Of a stretch of 64,000 nucleotides of DNA, positions 7,956 to 17,076 are shown piece after piece. The DNA is taken from positions 62,001 through 126,000 of the forward strand of contig NZ_REFV01000010.1 of the NCBI RefSeq assembly GCF_003688895.1, written 5' to 3'. Position numbers and translations under genes: made by a program. The notes beneath the pieces are model-generated. The model had not been told where the DNA came from. It was given only the letters and a program-made list of their open reading frames with translations, and made no database searches. The DNA comes from Dokdonia sinensis. Lineage in GTDB: Bacteria > Bacteroidota > Bacteroidia > Flavobacteriales > Flavobacteriaceae. Each line of letters begins with the position of its first letter. Position 1 is the stretch's first letter.

Positions 7956-8900
7956 CTAAATTTTTATGTCGTGCAACTGGATGACTCCCTTTAGATCTGT
8001 CGCGGTCCCTACGAGCAATGAGGTTATCTTGCGCTCTACCATCATTTTTTGAGCAGTGTCCAGTCTTTCTGTGTGGTCAATAAACTTCGGCATTTTCGTC
8101 ATTATTTCGGCAGGGTTAAGGTCAAAGAAATGCTTCTGATGTTTCTCCATTGCACGGCGCAGGTCACCGTCAGTAATGATGCCTTCCACATTATCTTGCG
8201 TACCTACAACACATAATCCTATCCTTCCATTATTTATTTTGTAAATACAATCCGTCATCGATGCATTACTTGCAACTAGCGGGACACCTTCGGAAGACAT
8301 AAAGTCGACTACTTTAGAGAGTAAACGTTTTCCTAAACTTCCGCCAGGGTGATATTGTGCATAATGTTCTTCTTTAAAACCACGACCTTCCATTAATGCT
8401 ACTGTAAGTGCATCTCCTAATGCTAGTGTGAGCGTAGTAGATGTAGTAGGTGCTAACCGTAGCGGACAAGCTTCTGTAAGCGGTCCTATATTAAGGTGCA
8501 CGGTACTATTTCGCGCAAGCGTAGAATTAGGATTACTCGTTATGGATACGATATCAATCTCATTGTCAATTAAATAAGGCAATAATCTCAAAATCTCATC
8601 TGTCTCGCCAGAGTTTGCAATGGCGAGGACGCTATCTTCTTTTGTAATCATTCCTAAATCCCCGTGAAATGCTTCTGAAGGATGCACAAAAAAGCTGGAA
8701 GTACCTGTACTGGCAAAAGACGCCGCAATCTTGGTTCCGATGTGTCCCGATTTTCCCATACCCGTGACAATCACTTTCCCAGGCGCTTTTAAGAGAATCT
8801 CTACGGCCTTTGTGAAGCTCTCATCTATGTTATCCTTTAATTGCGCAAGTGCTTTTGCCTCAATATCCAGTACGCTTTGTGCAATCTTAATGTAATCCAT
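7956..8900 (-). CDS. kdsD: D-arabinose-5-phosphate isomerase (SIS + two CBS domains)
   Basis: 314 residues. The SIS domain (about 30-170) has VTGMGKSGHIGTKIA and SGETDEI, and a C-terminal CBS pair (about 205-314) has ITDGDLRRAME. It interconverts ribulose-5-P and arabinose-5-P, the first step of Kdo synthesis. The gap to kdsA is 1 nt. A decayed copy of the window's palindrome (TTTCGCGCAAGCG, near 8510-8522) falls in the part encoding TLARNS. A KpsF/GutQ paralogue role is possible in principle, but the position between kdsA and kdsB argues for the Kdo isomerase. Confidence 0.96.
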   Translation of the reverse strand: MDYIKIAQSVLDIEAKALAQLKDNIDESFTKAVEILLKAPGKVIVTGMGKSGHIGTKIAASFASTGTSSFFVHPSEAFHGDLGMITKEDSVLAIANSGETDEILRLLPYLIDNEIDIVSITSNPNSTLARNSTVHLNIGPLTEACPLRLAPTTSTTLTLALGDALTVALMEGRGFKEEHYAQYHPGGSLGKRLLSKVVDFMSSEGVPLVASNASMTDCIYKINNGRIGLCVVGTQDNVEGIITDGDLRRAMEKHQKHFFDLNPAEIMTKMPKFIDHTERLDTAQKMMVERKITSLLVGTATDLKGVIQLHDIKI

Positions 8901-8901
8901 T

Positions 8902-9696
8902 TTAGGCTTTCAGTTTTGCTATAAGACCTTCTAATTCATCTATTTGTAACATATTGGGGCCATCACTTTTAGCAATATCTGGATTAGGGTGGGTTTCTAT
9001 AAAATAACCATCGGCGCCCCAAGCCTTTGCGGCCATTGCCATATACGGCACAAATTCGCGGTTGCCCCCAGTCTTCCCTCCTGCTCCACCTGGGCGTTGC
9101 ACGGCGTGCGTACAATCCATCACGATAGGCACGTCAAAGGCTTTCATATCCCGAATGTTTCTAAAATCAACCACAAGATTATTGTAGCCGAACATATTGC
9201 CGCGTTCCGTGAGCACTACTTTATCGTTTCCAGACCCACGAACTTTCTCCACAGGGAACTGCATATCTTCTCCAGAAAGGAATTGCGCTTTCTTTATGTT
9301 TACAATCCGACCTGTTTTTGCAGCTTCTACGAGTAAATCTGTCTGACGACAAAGAAATGCCGGAATCTGTAAAATATCAATGACCTCGCCAGCGACTGTA
9401 GCTTGATGTGGTTCGTGTATGTCGGTCGTAACTGGGAGATTGTATTTGTCCTTAATGACTTTAATCATCTCCAGTCCTTTCTCAAGTCCTGGCCCTCTAA
9501 AAGCGCCCAGAGAAGTTCTATTTGCCTTATCAAAAGAAGCTTTAAATATCACCTCAACACCCAAATTCTCTCGTATCTCAACCAATCGTCGTGCAACGGT
9601 ATCCAGCAGTTCTGGAGATTCAATCACGCAAGGTCCAGCGATGAAAAAGGGTTCGGTTTGAAATTTTTTATATAGATCCATAGTATTTATTGCCAT
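8902..9696 (-). CDS. kdsA: 3-deoxy-8-phosphooctulonate synthase (Kdo-8-P synthase)
   Basis: 264 residues. It condenses arabinose-5-P with phosphoenolpyruvate. The signatures FIAGPCVIES, FKASFDKANRTS, GPGLEKGL, TDIHEPHQA and VMDCTHAVQRPGG are all present and diagnostic for KdsA rather than DAHP synthase. The start at 9696 overlaps the end of rfbB by 10 nt; a second ATG at 9681 (MDLYKKF) would remove the overlap and is equally plausible. It links the rhamnose and Kdo halves of the operon. Confidence 0.97.
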   Translation of the reverse strand: MAINTMDLYKKFQTEPFFIAGPCVIESPELLDTVARRLVEIRENLGVEVIFKASFDKANRTSLGAFRGPGLEKGLEMIKVIKDKYNLPVTTDIHEPHQATVAGEVIDILQIPAFLCRQTDLLVEAAKTGRIVNIKKAQFLSGEDMQFPVEKVRGSGNDKVVLTERGNMFGYNNLVVDFRNIRDMKAFDVPIVMDCTHAVQRPGGAGGKTGGNREFVPYMAMAAKAWGADGYFIETHPNPDIAKSDGPNMLQIDELEGLIAKLKA

Positions 9697-10700
9697 TGTT
9701 CGAGGTACCAGTCAATGGTTTTCTCGATACCTGATTCAAAATTTTCGGCGGCTTGCCAGCCTAGACGGCTCTCGATTTTTGATGCGTCTATTGCATACCT
9801 CCTATCGTGCCCCGCTCTGTCTTTTACAAAGGTAATGTATTGTTTATAGCTTGCTCCTTCGGCGAGCGGGTGCTTTTTATCGAGGAGCTCACAGATGTGA
9901 TTTACGATAAAGAGATTATCCTTCTCATTGCGACCGCCTATGTTATAGGTTTCTCCTGAGTCCGCTTTCGCGAAAGCGGTATCTACCCCCACACAATGAT
10001 CCTTTACATACAACCAGTCACGTATATTCTTGCCATCACCATAAATGGGGATAGGTTCCTGCGCCAAAGCTTTGCGCAGTATCGTCGGGATGAGCTTCTC
10101 TTTGTGCTGTTTGGGTCCATAATTGTTTGAGCAATTTGTAATGATCGTATTCATCCCGTAGGTGTGATGGTAACTGCGCACAATCATATCGCTCGCTGCT
10201 TTTGAGGCGCTGTACGGTGAGTTAGGTGCATAAGGGGTTTCTTCGGTAAAAAGCCCTGTTTCCCCTAGTGTACCGTAAACTTCGTCTGTACTCACGTGCA
10301 GGAAACGCGCATTTTCAAAACCATCCTTATATGTAAATGGTGCTTTCATCCAAAATTTATAAGCTACATCCAGCAACGTAAAAGTCCCGTTTACATTAGT
10401 CTGTATAAAAACCTCCGGACCTGTTATGGAATTATCCACGTGTGACTCCGCTGCAAAGTGAATAACGCCAGATATGTTGTGCTTTTTAAATAGATTCTCA
10501 ATGAGTTTTCTATCATTTATGGAACCTTCAATAAATGTGTATCGCTCGTTTTTAGTAATCTCAGAAAGATTTTCCAAGTCGCCCGCATAAGTAAGCGCAT
10601 CTAGATTAATAATGTGCACATCTGGGTGGGCTTCCAGATAATAAGGTATAAAATTAGAACCTATAAAACCAGCACCGCCGGTAACGAGTATATTTTTCAT
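9687..10700 (-). CDS. rfbB: dTDP-glucose 4,6-dehydratase
   Basis: 337 residues of the extended SDR type. N-terminal NAD-binding GGAGFIGSN, active-site STDEVYG and YSASKAASD (Tyr and Lys), plus NNYGPKQHKEKLIPT. It converts dTDP-glucose to the 4-keto-6-deoxy sugar, the second step to dTDP-L-rhamnose. The palindrome copy at 9964-9977 encodes AFAKA in the segment before SGETYNIGG. From memory, the E. coli enzyme has the same number of residues between DH and GETYNIGG, so the palindrome does not lengthen the protein. The start overlaps the end of rfbD by 1 nt. Confidence 0.97.
   Translation of the reverse strand: MKNILVTGGAGFIGSNFIPYYLEAHPDVHIINLDALTYAGDLENLSEITKNERYTFIEGSINDRKLIENLFKKHNISGVIHFAAESHVDNSITGPEVFIQTNVNGTFTLLDVAYKFWMKAPFTYKDGFENARFLHVSTDEVYGTLGETGLFTEETPYAPNSPYSASKAASDMIVRSYHHTYGMNTIITNCSNNYGPKQHKEKLIPTILRKALAQEPIPIYGDGKNIRDWLYVKDHCVGVDTAFAKADSGETYNIGGRNEKDNLFIVNHICELLDKKHPLAEGASYKQYITFVKDRAGHDRRYAIDASKIESRLGWQAAENFESGIEKTIDWYLEQWQ
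9964..9977. repeat. palindrome copy in rfbB
   Basis: Exact 14-mer, extended to CCG...CGG (9962-9979). Reads AFAKA. Confidence 0.95.
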
Positions 10701-11566
10701 TAGGATTGTATTCTAGATAACGCTTCTTGTAACGCAACGTCCCATAGACGTATTGTGATTTTGAAATCGGTTTCGGTTTTAGTGGTGTCTAGCACGCTAT
10801 ATTTTGGTCTTTTGACTTTAGTTGGGTATGCAGAGGATGGAACGGGTTGTACGCTACAGTTGGGGTGGGTTGTTTTAAGTATCGCTTTCGCGAAAGCGTA
10901 CCAACTCACTTCCCCATTATTTGCATAATGATAAATCCCGGTTTTACCGTCCTTCATTTGAGGAATCATTTCCAAAATCGCCATCGCCAAATCCCGTGCA
11001 TAGGTAGGTGATCCTACTTGATCCTCTACCACAGAAATCGAATTTAGTTCCTCACCCAACCTGAGCATTGTTTTTACAAAATTATGTCCAAACTCAGAAT
11101 ACAACCAAGAAGTACGGATGATCAAACTGTTTTCTGGATGTATCTCCATAATTGCCTCCTCACCTTTGCGCTTGCTTCTGCCATAGTTTCCCAACGGTTC
11201 TGTAGGAAAATCTGTTTTGTACGGTTTTTCTCCTTTGCCGTTAAAAACATAGTCTGTAGAAATATGTATGAGACCAATATCTTTCTGAGCACATATACTT
11301 GCTAGGTTTCTTACGGCAACTGTGTTAATCAAATTTGCTTTAGGGCCTTCGTCCTCGGCTTTATCTACATTAGTGTATGCGGCGCAATTAATGATGTAAT
11401 CGCAGTCGTTTACTTTAAAAAACTCTTCTAAAGCTGTAGCATTAACTAGGTCTAACTTTGCTCGCTCAACAAATACAAATTCAAAACTCGTATAAAGTGA
11501 TGCAATCGCCTGAAACTCTTGCCCCAGCTGCCCACCTGCGCCTAGAACTACAATATTTCCTATCAT
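10700..11566 (-). CDS. rfbD: dTDP-4-dehydrorhamnose reductase
   Basis: 288 residues. The N-terminal Rossmann motif GAGGQLGQEF is followed by ISTDYVFNG and the GNYGRSKRKGE active-site Tyr/Lys pair. It performs the last, NADPH-dependent step to dTDP-L-rhamnose. The conserved C-terminal GEVSWYxFA region carries the palindrome at 10884-10897 as WYAFAKAI. In related RmlD proteins this position is typically WYEFAxxI, so the palindrome sits on an existing conserved stretch. It overlaps rfbC by 4 nt (ATGA) and rfbB by 1 nt. Confidence 0.96.
   Translation of the reverse strand: MIGNIVVLGAGGQLGQEFQAIASLYTSFEFVFVERAKLDLVNATALEEFFKVNDCDYIINCAAYTNVDKAEDEGPKANLINTVAVRNLASICAQKDIGLIHISTDYVFNGKGEKPYKTDFPTEPLGNYGRSKRKGEEAIMEIHPENSLIIRTSWLYSEFGHNFVKTMLRLGEELNSISVVEDQVGSPTYARDLAMAILEMIPQMKDGKTGIYHYANNGEVSWYAFAKAILKTTHPNCSVQPVPSSAYPTKVKRPKYSVLDTTKTETDFKITIRLWDVALQEALSRIQS
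10884..10897. repeat. palindrome copy in rfbD
   Basis: Exact 14-mer, read AFAKA within the conserved WYxFA motif. Confidence 0.95.
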
Positions 11567-12120
11567 AAAGTATTGTATTCAAAGACATCTGCATCTTGCA
11601 ATAATGGAAGCATCTTATCTTTTTCTGACAGAATAAAGGTTTCTTGATCTCCCCATTTTAAATGGAGTGCAGGATCGTTAAAAATGATACCTCTTTCACT
11701 CGATGCATCGTAATAATTATCGCATTTGTATGAGAATATGGCTATGTCGCTCAGAACAAGAAAACCGTGTGCAAATCCTCTAGGCACTAGCATTTGGTGC
11801 TTGTTTTCTGATGATAAAACGGCTGTTACGTGCTTGCCGAATGTCGGGCTTCCCTTCCTAATGTCTACTGCAACATCCAGCACTTCGCCCTGAAGAACCT
11901 GAACTAGCTTTGCCTGTGCCCGCTCTCCTATCTGATAATGTAATCCTCGAAGCACGCCTCGAGTTGACTGTGATTGATTATCCTGAACGAAATTATAGTT
12001 TCCTACAAGTTCTGTAAATCGCCTCTTATTAAAAGATTCAAAAAAATAACCACGTTCATCCTTAAATACTCGAGGAGCAATGATCTTTACGTCCGGAATA
12101 GCTGTTTGTATAATTTCCAT
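11563..12120 (-). CDS. rfbC: dTDP-4-dehydrorhamnose 3,5-epimerase
   Basis: 185 residues, the usual length. The cupin fold signatures FFESFNKRRF, QDNQSQSTRGVLRGLHYQ (catalytic His), VLDVAVDIRKGSPTFGKH and VPRGFAHGFLVLSD are all present. It epimerises C3 and C5 of the 4-keto intermediate made by RfbB. It shares one nucleotide with rfbA upstream and overlaps rfbD by 4 nt. Confidence 0.97.
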   Translation of the reverse strand: MEIIQTAIPDVKIIAPRVFKDERGYFFESFNKRRFTELVGNYNFVQDNQSQSTRGVLRGLHYQIGERAQAKLVQVLQGEVLDVAVDIRKGSPTFGKHVTAVLSSENKHQMLVPRGFAHGFLVLSDIAIFSYKCDNYYDASSERGIIFNDPALHLKWGDQETFILSEKDKMLPLLQDADVFEYNTL

Positions 12121-12998
12121 TATTTTACTCCTGCGCGTTTAAGTAAGTAAGTCCCATAACCGCTCTTCTTAAGCTTGTTTCCGTGTTCTATAAGTTTCTC
12201 CTTTGTTATGTAGCCCATTTCGTAAGCTATTTCCTCAAGGCAAGCTACTTTAAGACCTTGGCGTTTTTCGATGGTTTCTATGAACGTTCCTGCTTCTAGC
12301 AGAGACTCAAAGGTTCCAGTATCTAGCCACGCATAACCACGTCCCATTGTGACCACTTTAAGGTCACCTTGTTCTAGGTACACTTGATTTACGCTTGTGA
12401 TTTCGAGTTCACCACGTTTTGAAGGCTTTATATTCTTTGCAATTTGCACCACTTCATTAGTATAGAAATATAAGCCTGTAACAGCATAATTTGATTTTGG
12501 CTTCTCTGGTTTCTCTTCTATCGAAGTAACATTTCCTTTGTCATCGAAACCTGCAACACCGTAGCGCTCAGGGTCTGAGACATAATAGCCAAAAACCGTT
12601 GCCTTCTTCTCCTCTTGTGCATTCTGTCTTGCATTGCGGAGCATCTGTGGGAGTCCGTGACCGTAAAATATGTTGTCTCCTAAGACCAAACATACATCGT
12701 CATTACCGATAAAATCTTCACCTATAATAAACGCCTGTGCTAGTCCGTCTGGACTCGGCTGTGTCTCAAAAGAAAGTGACAGTCCTAAATCCGACCCGTC
12801 ACCTAATAATTTTTTAAAATTTTCTTTATCTTCTGGGGTTGAGATAATAAGCACTTCCCGTATTCCTGACAGCATCAGTACTGACAAGGGGTAATAAATC
12901 ATAGGCTTGTCATACACTGGGAGCAGTTGCTTAGAAACTCCTTTCGTTATGGGATATAATCGTGTGCCGCTGCCTCCAGCAAGGATAATTCCTTTCAT
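12120..12998 (-). CDS. rfbA: glucose-1-phosphate thymidylyltransferase
   Basis: 292 residues. The N-terminal [20 protein letters not shown] signature, [20 protein letters not shown] and the C-terminal [13 protein letters not shown] identify RmlA. It makes dTDP-glucose from dTTP and glucose-1-P and is feedback-regulated by dTDP-rhamnose in known members. It is the first gene of the minus-strand operon. The promoter should lie in the 175-bp gap to the divergent gene at 13174; on the minus strand TTTCTTTG near 13005 resembles a -7 box with one mismatch. Confidence 0.97.
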   Translation of the reverse strand: MKGIILAGGSGTRLYPITKGVSKQLLPVYDKPMIYYPLSVLMLSGIREVLIISTPEDKENFKKLLGDGSDLGLSLSFETQPSPDGLAQAFIIGEDFIGNDDVCLVLGDNIFYGHGLPQMLRNARQNAQEEKKATVFGYYVSDPERYGVAGFDDKGNVTSIEEKPEKPKSNYAVTGLYFYTNEVVQIAKNIKPSKRGELEITSVNQVYLEQGDLKVVTMGRGYAWLDTGTFESLLEAGTFIETIEKRQGLKVACLEEIAYEMGYITKEKLIEHGNKLKKSGYGTYLLKRAGVK

Positions 12999-13091
12999 AG
13001 TTATCTTCTATATGCACAAAGAAACGAAAAAACTAAGAGTCTTATCGACTAACTCCCTCTGATTCCCGACGATCGCTAGATTCTAACTAAA

Positions 13092-13103
13092 AACACTAGT
13101 GTT
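13092..13103. promoter_or_regulatory. AACACTAGTGTT palindrome in divergent intergenic region
   Basis: A perfect 12-bp palindrome in the gap between rfbA (minus) and the LysM gene (plus). A dimeric regulator could bind here; no partner is identified. Confidence 0.35.
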
Positions 13104-13173
13104 AGCATAAGTTTATAATCAAATAAATTTCTAGATTGTATATTTAACGTAATAACCTTAAAACAATAAAATT

Positions 13174-13551
13174 ATGGTAAAGTCAAAATATCAGAATGTT
13201 CTCGAACTAGGAGAGCAATTAAACATTCAGAATGGAGATGTTAAAGAGGAGAATGGAAAACTTCACATCACCGGGACTGCAAGCAATCAATATGAGAAAA
13301 ACCAACTTTGGGATGCAATAAAGGCATCTGGAGGTGAAAATCCTCAGGACATTATGGCCGACATTAAAGTTGCAGATACTTCGTATTATGCAAAGCATAC
13401 CGTACAGAGTGGTGAAAGTCTGAGTAGAATTGCAAAGCATTACTATGGAGACCCGATGAAGTATAATGCTATTTTTGAGGCTAACAAAAACATTCTTAAA
13501 AACCCAGATGTCATTCATCCAGATCAGGAATTAGTGATTCCAAATATCTAA
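13174..13551 (+). CDS. BON + LysM protein of Kbp/YgaU type
   Basis: 125 residues without signal peptide. The N-terminal half (about 10-65) resembles a BON domain (GDVKEENGKLHITGTA...YEKNQLWDAIK), and the C-terminal half (about 76-125) is a LysM domain (HTVQSGESLSRIAKHYYG to IHPDQELVIP). The order and size match E. coli Kbp/YgaU, a cytoplasmic potassium-binding, stress-induced protein. Peptidoglycan binding is the alternative role for LysM, but export signals are absent. The gene is followed by a composite palindrome and a terminator. Confidence 0.88.
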   Translation: MVKSKYQNVLELGEQLNIQNGDVKEENGKLHITGTASNQYEKNQLWDAIKASGGENPQDIMADIKVADTSYYAKHTVQSGESLSRIAKHYYGDPMKYNAIFEANKNILKNPDVIHPDQELVIPNI

Positions 13552-13562
13552 AATTAGGTGTT

Positions 13563-13601
13563 CGCTTTCTTGAGTCAAGCTCAGGATGTATCGCGAAAGC
13601 G
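13563..13601. repeat. split palindrome with 23-bp hairpin insert
   Basis: Half-sites CGCTTT (13563-13568) and CGCGAAAGCG (13592-13601) of the common palindrome, separated by a 23-bp segment (13569-13591) containing TTGAG...CTCAGG and ending ATGTAT. The insertion point matches that at 40933, and the insert is a diverged copy of the one there. Confidence 0.85.
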
Positions 13602-13608
13602 CACTATC

Positions 13609-13638
13609 AAAAAAGCCCTCAATTATGAGGGCTTTTTT
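13609..13638. terminator. bidirectional terminator
   Basis: AAAAAAGCCCTC / GAGGGCTTTTTT with a 6-nt loop, between the plus-strand LysM gene and the minus-strand AAA ATPase gene; T-runs in both directions. Confidence 0.92.
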
Positions 13639-13719
13639 ATTTTTAGTTGAATCTAAATATTTAAAATAATTCTATCTAAATCAACTACTTATAATCACAA
13701 ATTAATCCAATAATTTAAA

Positions 13720-15186
13720 TTAACCTAATCCAGAAATATAGCTTCCATAAAGGTCGTTAAATCTCATTCCAGTAGTCAATTTGTACTTGGAAAGCTTCTT
13801 GTACTCCACTAATCCAAACAGCACAAACTCCATTAAAAAGTAACGATCTTCCTCTGGAATTTCTGGTTGATATTTGGCAACTAGATCAACTAATGGCGTG
13901 ATACTATCCAGCATTCTTTTGTACTCATTATCGGTTAGGTTATCCTCTAGTTCAAAACCGCTTTGTTCAAAAAACCAAGCGAGCACATTTTCATAAGGAT
14001 CTTTATCCTCCTCTTTTTTGAGTTTCTCAATTTTTGGGAAGTAATCGTCAAAGAGAGATTTTGTAGCATCGCCTATTAATATTTTGGCAACTTCATCTGC
14101 TCCCTCCTGCTCTCCTTCATATACTAACTCTACTTTTCCTGTAATGGCAGGAATGATTCCCATAAGGTCAGAATAGCGAACAGAAGTCTTCTTATCTCCG
14201 TTAAGCAACATTCTACGCTCAGCCGTACTCATTAAGTTTTCAAAAGCCGTAATGCTCATACGTGCTGAAATTCCACTCTTTTCATCTATAAATTCGCTCT
14301 CACGTGCTACAAAGCTTATTTCTTCAAGTAAATCTCTTACTAAGTTAGGTACATGAACCTTTTCTTTCTGACGTTCGTCTAGTTTTGCTTCTTGCTCTGT
14401 AATTGTTCGAGCTATTTCTATCGTTTCTGGGTAATGTGTAAGTATTTGAGAACCTATTCTATCCTTAAGTGGTGTTACGATGCTTCCACGATTTGTATAA
14501 TCCTCGGGGTTTGCAGTAAACACAAACTGCATATCAAGTGGTAAGCGCAGTTTGAATCCGCGAATTTGGATATCACCTTCCTGAAGGATATTGAACAATG
14601 CCACTTGTATTCTCGCCTGTAAATCTGGAAGCTCATTAATCACAAATATGGATCTATTTGCCCGCGGAATCATTCCGTAATGAATTACACGGTCGTCTGC
14701 GTAGCTCAATTTAAGGTTTGCGGCCTTGATGGGGTCCACATCACCTATAATATCTGCCACAGTAACATCTGGTGTTGCCAGTTTCTCTGCAAAACGTTCT
14801 GAGCGGTGAACCCAAGCAATTGGGGTTTCAGCTCCCTTTTCTTCGATAAGCTCCGTGGCATATCGTGATATGGGATTGAGTGGATCATCATTAATCTCGG
14901 AGCCCTCTATTACGGGCATCCACTCATCTAAAAGATTTACCATCTGACGAGCCAATCTAGTCTTTGCTTGTCCCCTTAAACCTAAGAGGTTGATATTATG
15001 TTTCGATAAAATAGCGCGCTCTAATTCTGGAATAACCGTGTGTTCGTACCCGTGGATTCCAGTAAAAGATGGTTCTTCCTTCTCGAGTTTTGAGATAAGA
15101 TGTTCTCGTAGCTCGTCTTTAATACTTCTAGATTTCCAACCCGAATTTTTGAGTTGGCTTAAGGTGTTTATTTCTTTGTAGTTCAT
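13720..15186 (-). CDS. MoxR/magnesium-chelatase-I-like AAA ATPase
   Basis: 488 residues. The AAA+ core lies at about residues 55-330: a P-loop-like GLRGQAKT, a long insert, a Walker B-like FVINELPDL, a sensor-1-like FTANPEDYTNRGSI, and LKDRIGSQILTHYP. It is unusual in that the P-loop lacks the third glycine (GxxGQAKT) and Walker B reads INE rather than DE. The downstream gene encodes a VWA-domain protein, the standard partner in MoxR-VWA and BchI-BchD chaperone systems that insert metal or remodel protein complexes. The target is unknown. The gap to the VWA gene is 61 bp, same strand. Confidence 0.85.
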   Translation of the reverse strand: MNYKEINTLSQLKNSGWKSRSIKDELREHLISKLEKEEPSFTGIHGYEHTVIPELERAILSKHNINLLGLRGQAKTRLARQMVNLLDEWMPVIEGSEINDDPLNPISRYATELIEEKGAETPIAWVHRSERFAEKLATPDVTVADIIGDVDPIKAANLKLSYADDRVIHYGMIPRANRSIFVINELPDLQARIQVALFNILQEGDIQIRGFKLRLPLDMQFVFTANPEDYTNRGSIVTPLKDRIGSQILTHYPETIEIARTITEQEAKLDERQKEKVHVPNLVRDLLEEISFVARESEFIDEKSGISARMSITAFENLMSTAERRMLLNGDKKTSVRYSDLMGIIPAITGKVELVYEGEQEGADEVAKILIGDATKSLFDDYFPKIEKLKKEEDKDPYENVLAWFFEQSGFELEDNLTDNEYKRMLDSITPLVDLVAKYQPEIPEEDRYFLMEFVLFGLVEYKKLSKYKLTTGMRFNDLYGSYISGLG

Positions 15187-15247
15187 AGTTTTTATTTCGT
15201 TTCCGCCGTGGCGGATTGTTCTGCAATTTCTTTTAGTATATATGCGA

Positions 15248-16369
15248 TTACCTTACCCGTTTCTTTCGATTCACTTCATAATCCTGAAAAATCATTTCGC
15301 CCAGTCCTTTCAGGCCAGTGTAAAAAGCTTTTCCTTGATTTGCTTCGGTAAAATGGTCTACAAACTGCTGTAAATATGGGTCGTTTGCAATCATAAAAGT
15401 GGTAATGGGGATGCGTAGCTTTCGCGCTTGACGCGCCCTACTGTAACATTTATTTACAATGTGCTCGTCTAGACCATTGGGATTCTTATAATATCTTCCA
15501 TCCTTAAGTTTGAGGCAGGATGGTTTTCCATCGGTTATATTAAAAATTTGTTTATTGGTATTGCGCTGGCGTCTTAAAATATCCATTGCGAGATCGAGTC
15601 CCGCGACAGTATTTGTATGATAGGGTCCAACTTGTAAATACGGTAAATCTTTAATTTTTATAGGCCAGGCGTCGTTTCCGTAAACAATAATATCTAGTGT
15701 ATCCTTCGGATAACGGGTAGTAATCAATTGAGCGAGCGCCATTGCAACTTTTTTGGCAGGTGTGATTCGGTCTTCTCCATAAAGAATCATACTGTGAGAG
15801 ATGTCAATCATCAGTACGGTACTCATCTGTGCTTTAAAGTGGGTTTCTTCGATAACCAGGTCACTTTCGCGCAAGCGGAAATCTTCTGCACCATTATTTA
15901 TTTGAGCATTCCTAAGACTCTCCGTCATCGAAATACGTTCCAGCGGATCCCCAAAACGATATTCCCGATAATCGCCCGTATGCTCATCACCACGTCCAGT
16001 TTCCTTAGACCTGTGGTTTCCCTGTGCACTTTTCTTGAGCTTCCCAAAAATCTGATCTAATGCACGCTTACGGATAGCACGTTCTGTTTTCTCTGTAATA
16101 GAAGTACCCTTATTTCCGTCTGGAAGCACTTCCTCACGAATGTATCCCTTATCCTTTAATTCTTGTATAAAATCATCTAAGGTATAGTCCTCATTTGTGA
16201 GTTTATACTCATTATCCAATTGTTTGAGCCAGTCCATAGCCTCATCAAAATCTCCCGAGGTATGGGTTATCAATTCTTGAAAAATATCTAGTAATTGGTC
16301 AAACAGTGATTGTTCTGGAGCGTCGTATGTTTTAAAAACGAAACCACTCCTTTGTTGTTCTCTTCTCAT
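15248..16369 (-). CDS. von Willebrand factor A domain protein, partner of MoxR-like ATPase
   Basis: 373 residues, no signal peptide. The N-terminal half is charged and helical. A VWA domain (about 178-360) carries the MIDAS motif MIDISHSM and a later NITDGKPS with the conserved acidic residue. The gene lies upstream of the AAA ATPase gene in the same transcript direction. Such pairs act as chaperones for metalloenzymes or envelope processes. A decayed palindrome copy (CTTTCGCGCAAGCGG, 15864-15878) encodes the LRES portion of DFRLRESDL. Confidence 0.87.
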   Translation of the reverse strand: MRREQQRSGFVFKTYDAPEQSLFDQLLDIFQELITHTSGDFDEAMDWLKQLDNEYKLTNEDYTLDDFIQELKDKGYIREEVLPDGNKGTSITEKTERAIRKRALDQIFGKLKKSAQGNHRSKETGRGDEHTGDYREYRFGDPLERISMTESLRNAQINNGAEDFRLRESDLVIEETHFKAQMSTVLMIDISHSMILYGEDRITPAKKVAMALAQLITTRYPKDTLDIIVYGNDAWPIKIKDLPYLQVGPYHTNTVAGLDLAMDILRRQRNTNKQIFNITDGKPSCLKLKDGRYYKNPNGLDEHIVNKCYSRARQARKLRIPITTFMIANDPYLQQFVDHFTEANQGKAFYTGLKGLGEMIFQDYEVNRKKRVR

Positions 16370-16403
16370 AGCATTTTAAAAATACGGAGGATATATGCGA
16401 TAA

Positions 16404-16434
16404 CAAAAAAAAAGCCTCCCAAATGGGAGACTTT
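16404..16434 (-). terminator. Rho-independent terminator of FAS1 gene
   Basis: Read on the minus strand: GTCTCCC / GGGAGGC stem (one G-U pair) with a 4-nt loop followed by nine T, 21 bp after the stop of the gene at 16455. Confidence 0.85.
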
Positions 16435-16454
16435 AATATTCTATTATGAAAAAT

Positions 16455-17048
16455 TTATCCTTTCGGCATTATTACAGTATCGATAGCGTGTATCACACCA
16501 TTTGATGCCGCTACATCTGTCATAATAATTACTGATTTTCCACCCTTAGCATCCTGAATCACGACATTCTCTCCATCCATCATTAATGTGATCCCTTCGC
16601 CCATTACTGTGTTTGTCATAAACTTGCCATTATTAGCTTTTATAGCTGCAACAACATCACCAGCCATATATTTTCCAGCTACCACGTGATATGTAAGAAT
16701 ATCTGTAAGCATCGCTTTGTTTTCAGCTTTTAGTAAGGTATCTACTGTTCCCGCTGGCAATTTATCAAAAGCTGCGTTTGTGGGTGCAAATACTGTAAAA
16801 GGTCCAGTACTACTTAATGTGTTTACTAGATCAGCTGCCTTAACAGCGGCTACTAGTGTTGAGAAATTTTCATTCCCTGCCGCTACACCTACAATATTAG
16901 GTGTTTGCACTTCTACTACTTCTGGAGCCTCTACTTCCATTGTAGATTCGGCATATACCTCTTCCGTTGCGTTAGTATCTTTTTTTTCTTGTCCACAAGA
17001 AGCAAGAACTAATCCAGCTCCTGTGATTAACATTAAAATCTTTTTCAT
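16455..17048 (-). CDS. FAS1 (fasciclin) domain lipoprotein
   Basis: 197 residues. The lipoprotein signal ends at the lipobox LVLASC (Cys 17). A short Glu/Thr-rich linker is followed by one FAS1 domain (about 55-197) with the diagnostic [17 protein letters not shown] and the H2 region [16 protein letters not shown]1 domains mediate adhesion or matrix interaction at the cell surface. It has its own promoter-like boxes and terminator, so it is monocistronic. A second FAS1 gene is at 52641. Confidence 0.95.
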   Translation of the reverse strand: MKKILMLITGAGLVLASCGQEKKDTNATEEVYAESTMEVEAPEVVEVQTPNIVGVAAGNENFSTLVAAVKAADLVNTLSSTGPFTVFAPTNAAFDKLPAGTVDTLLKAENKAMLTDILTYHVVAGKYMAGDVVAAIKANNGKFMTNTVMGEGITLMMDGENVVIQDAKGGKSVIIMTDVAASNGVIHAIDTVIMPKG

Positions 17049-17076
17049 AGCAATTCTTTTTATTAATTAGTTTGTT

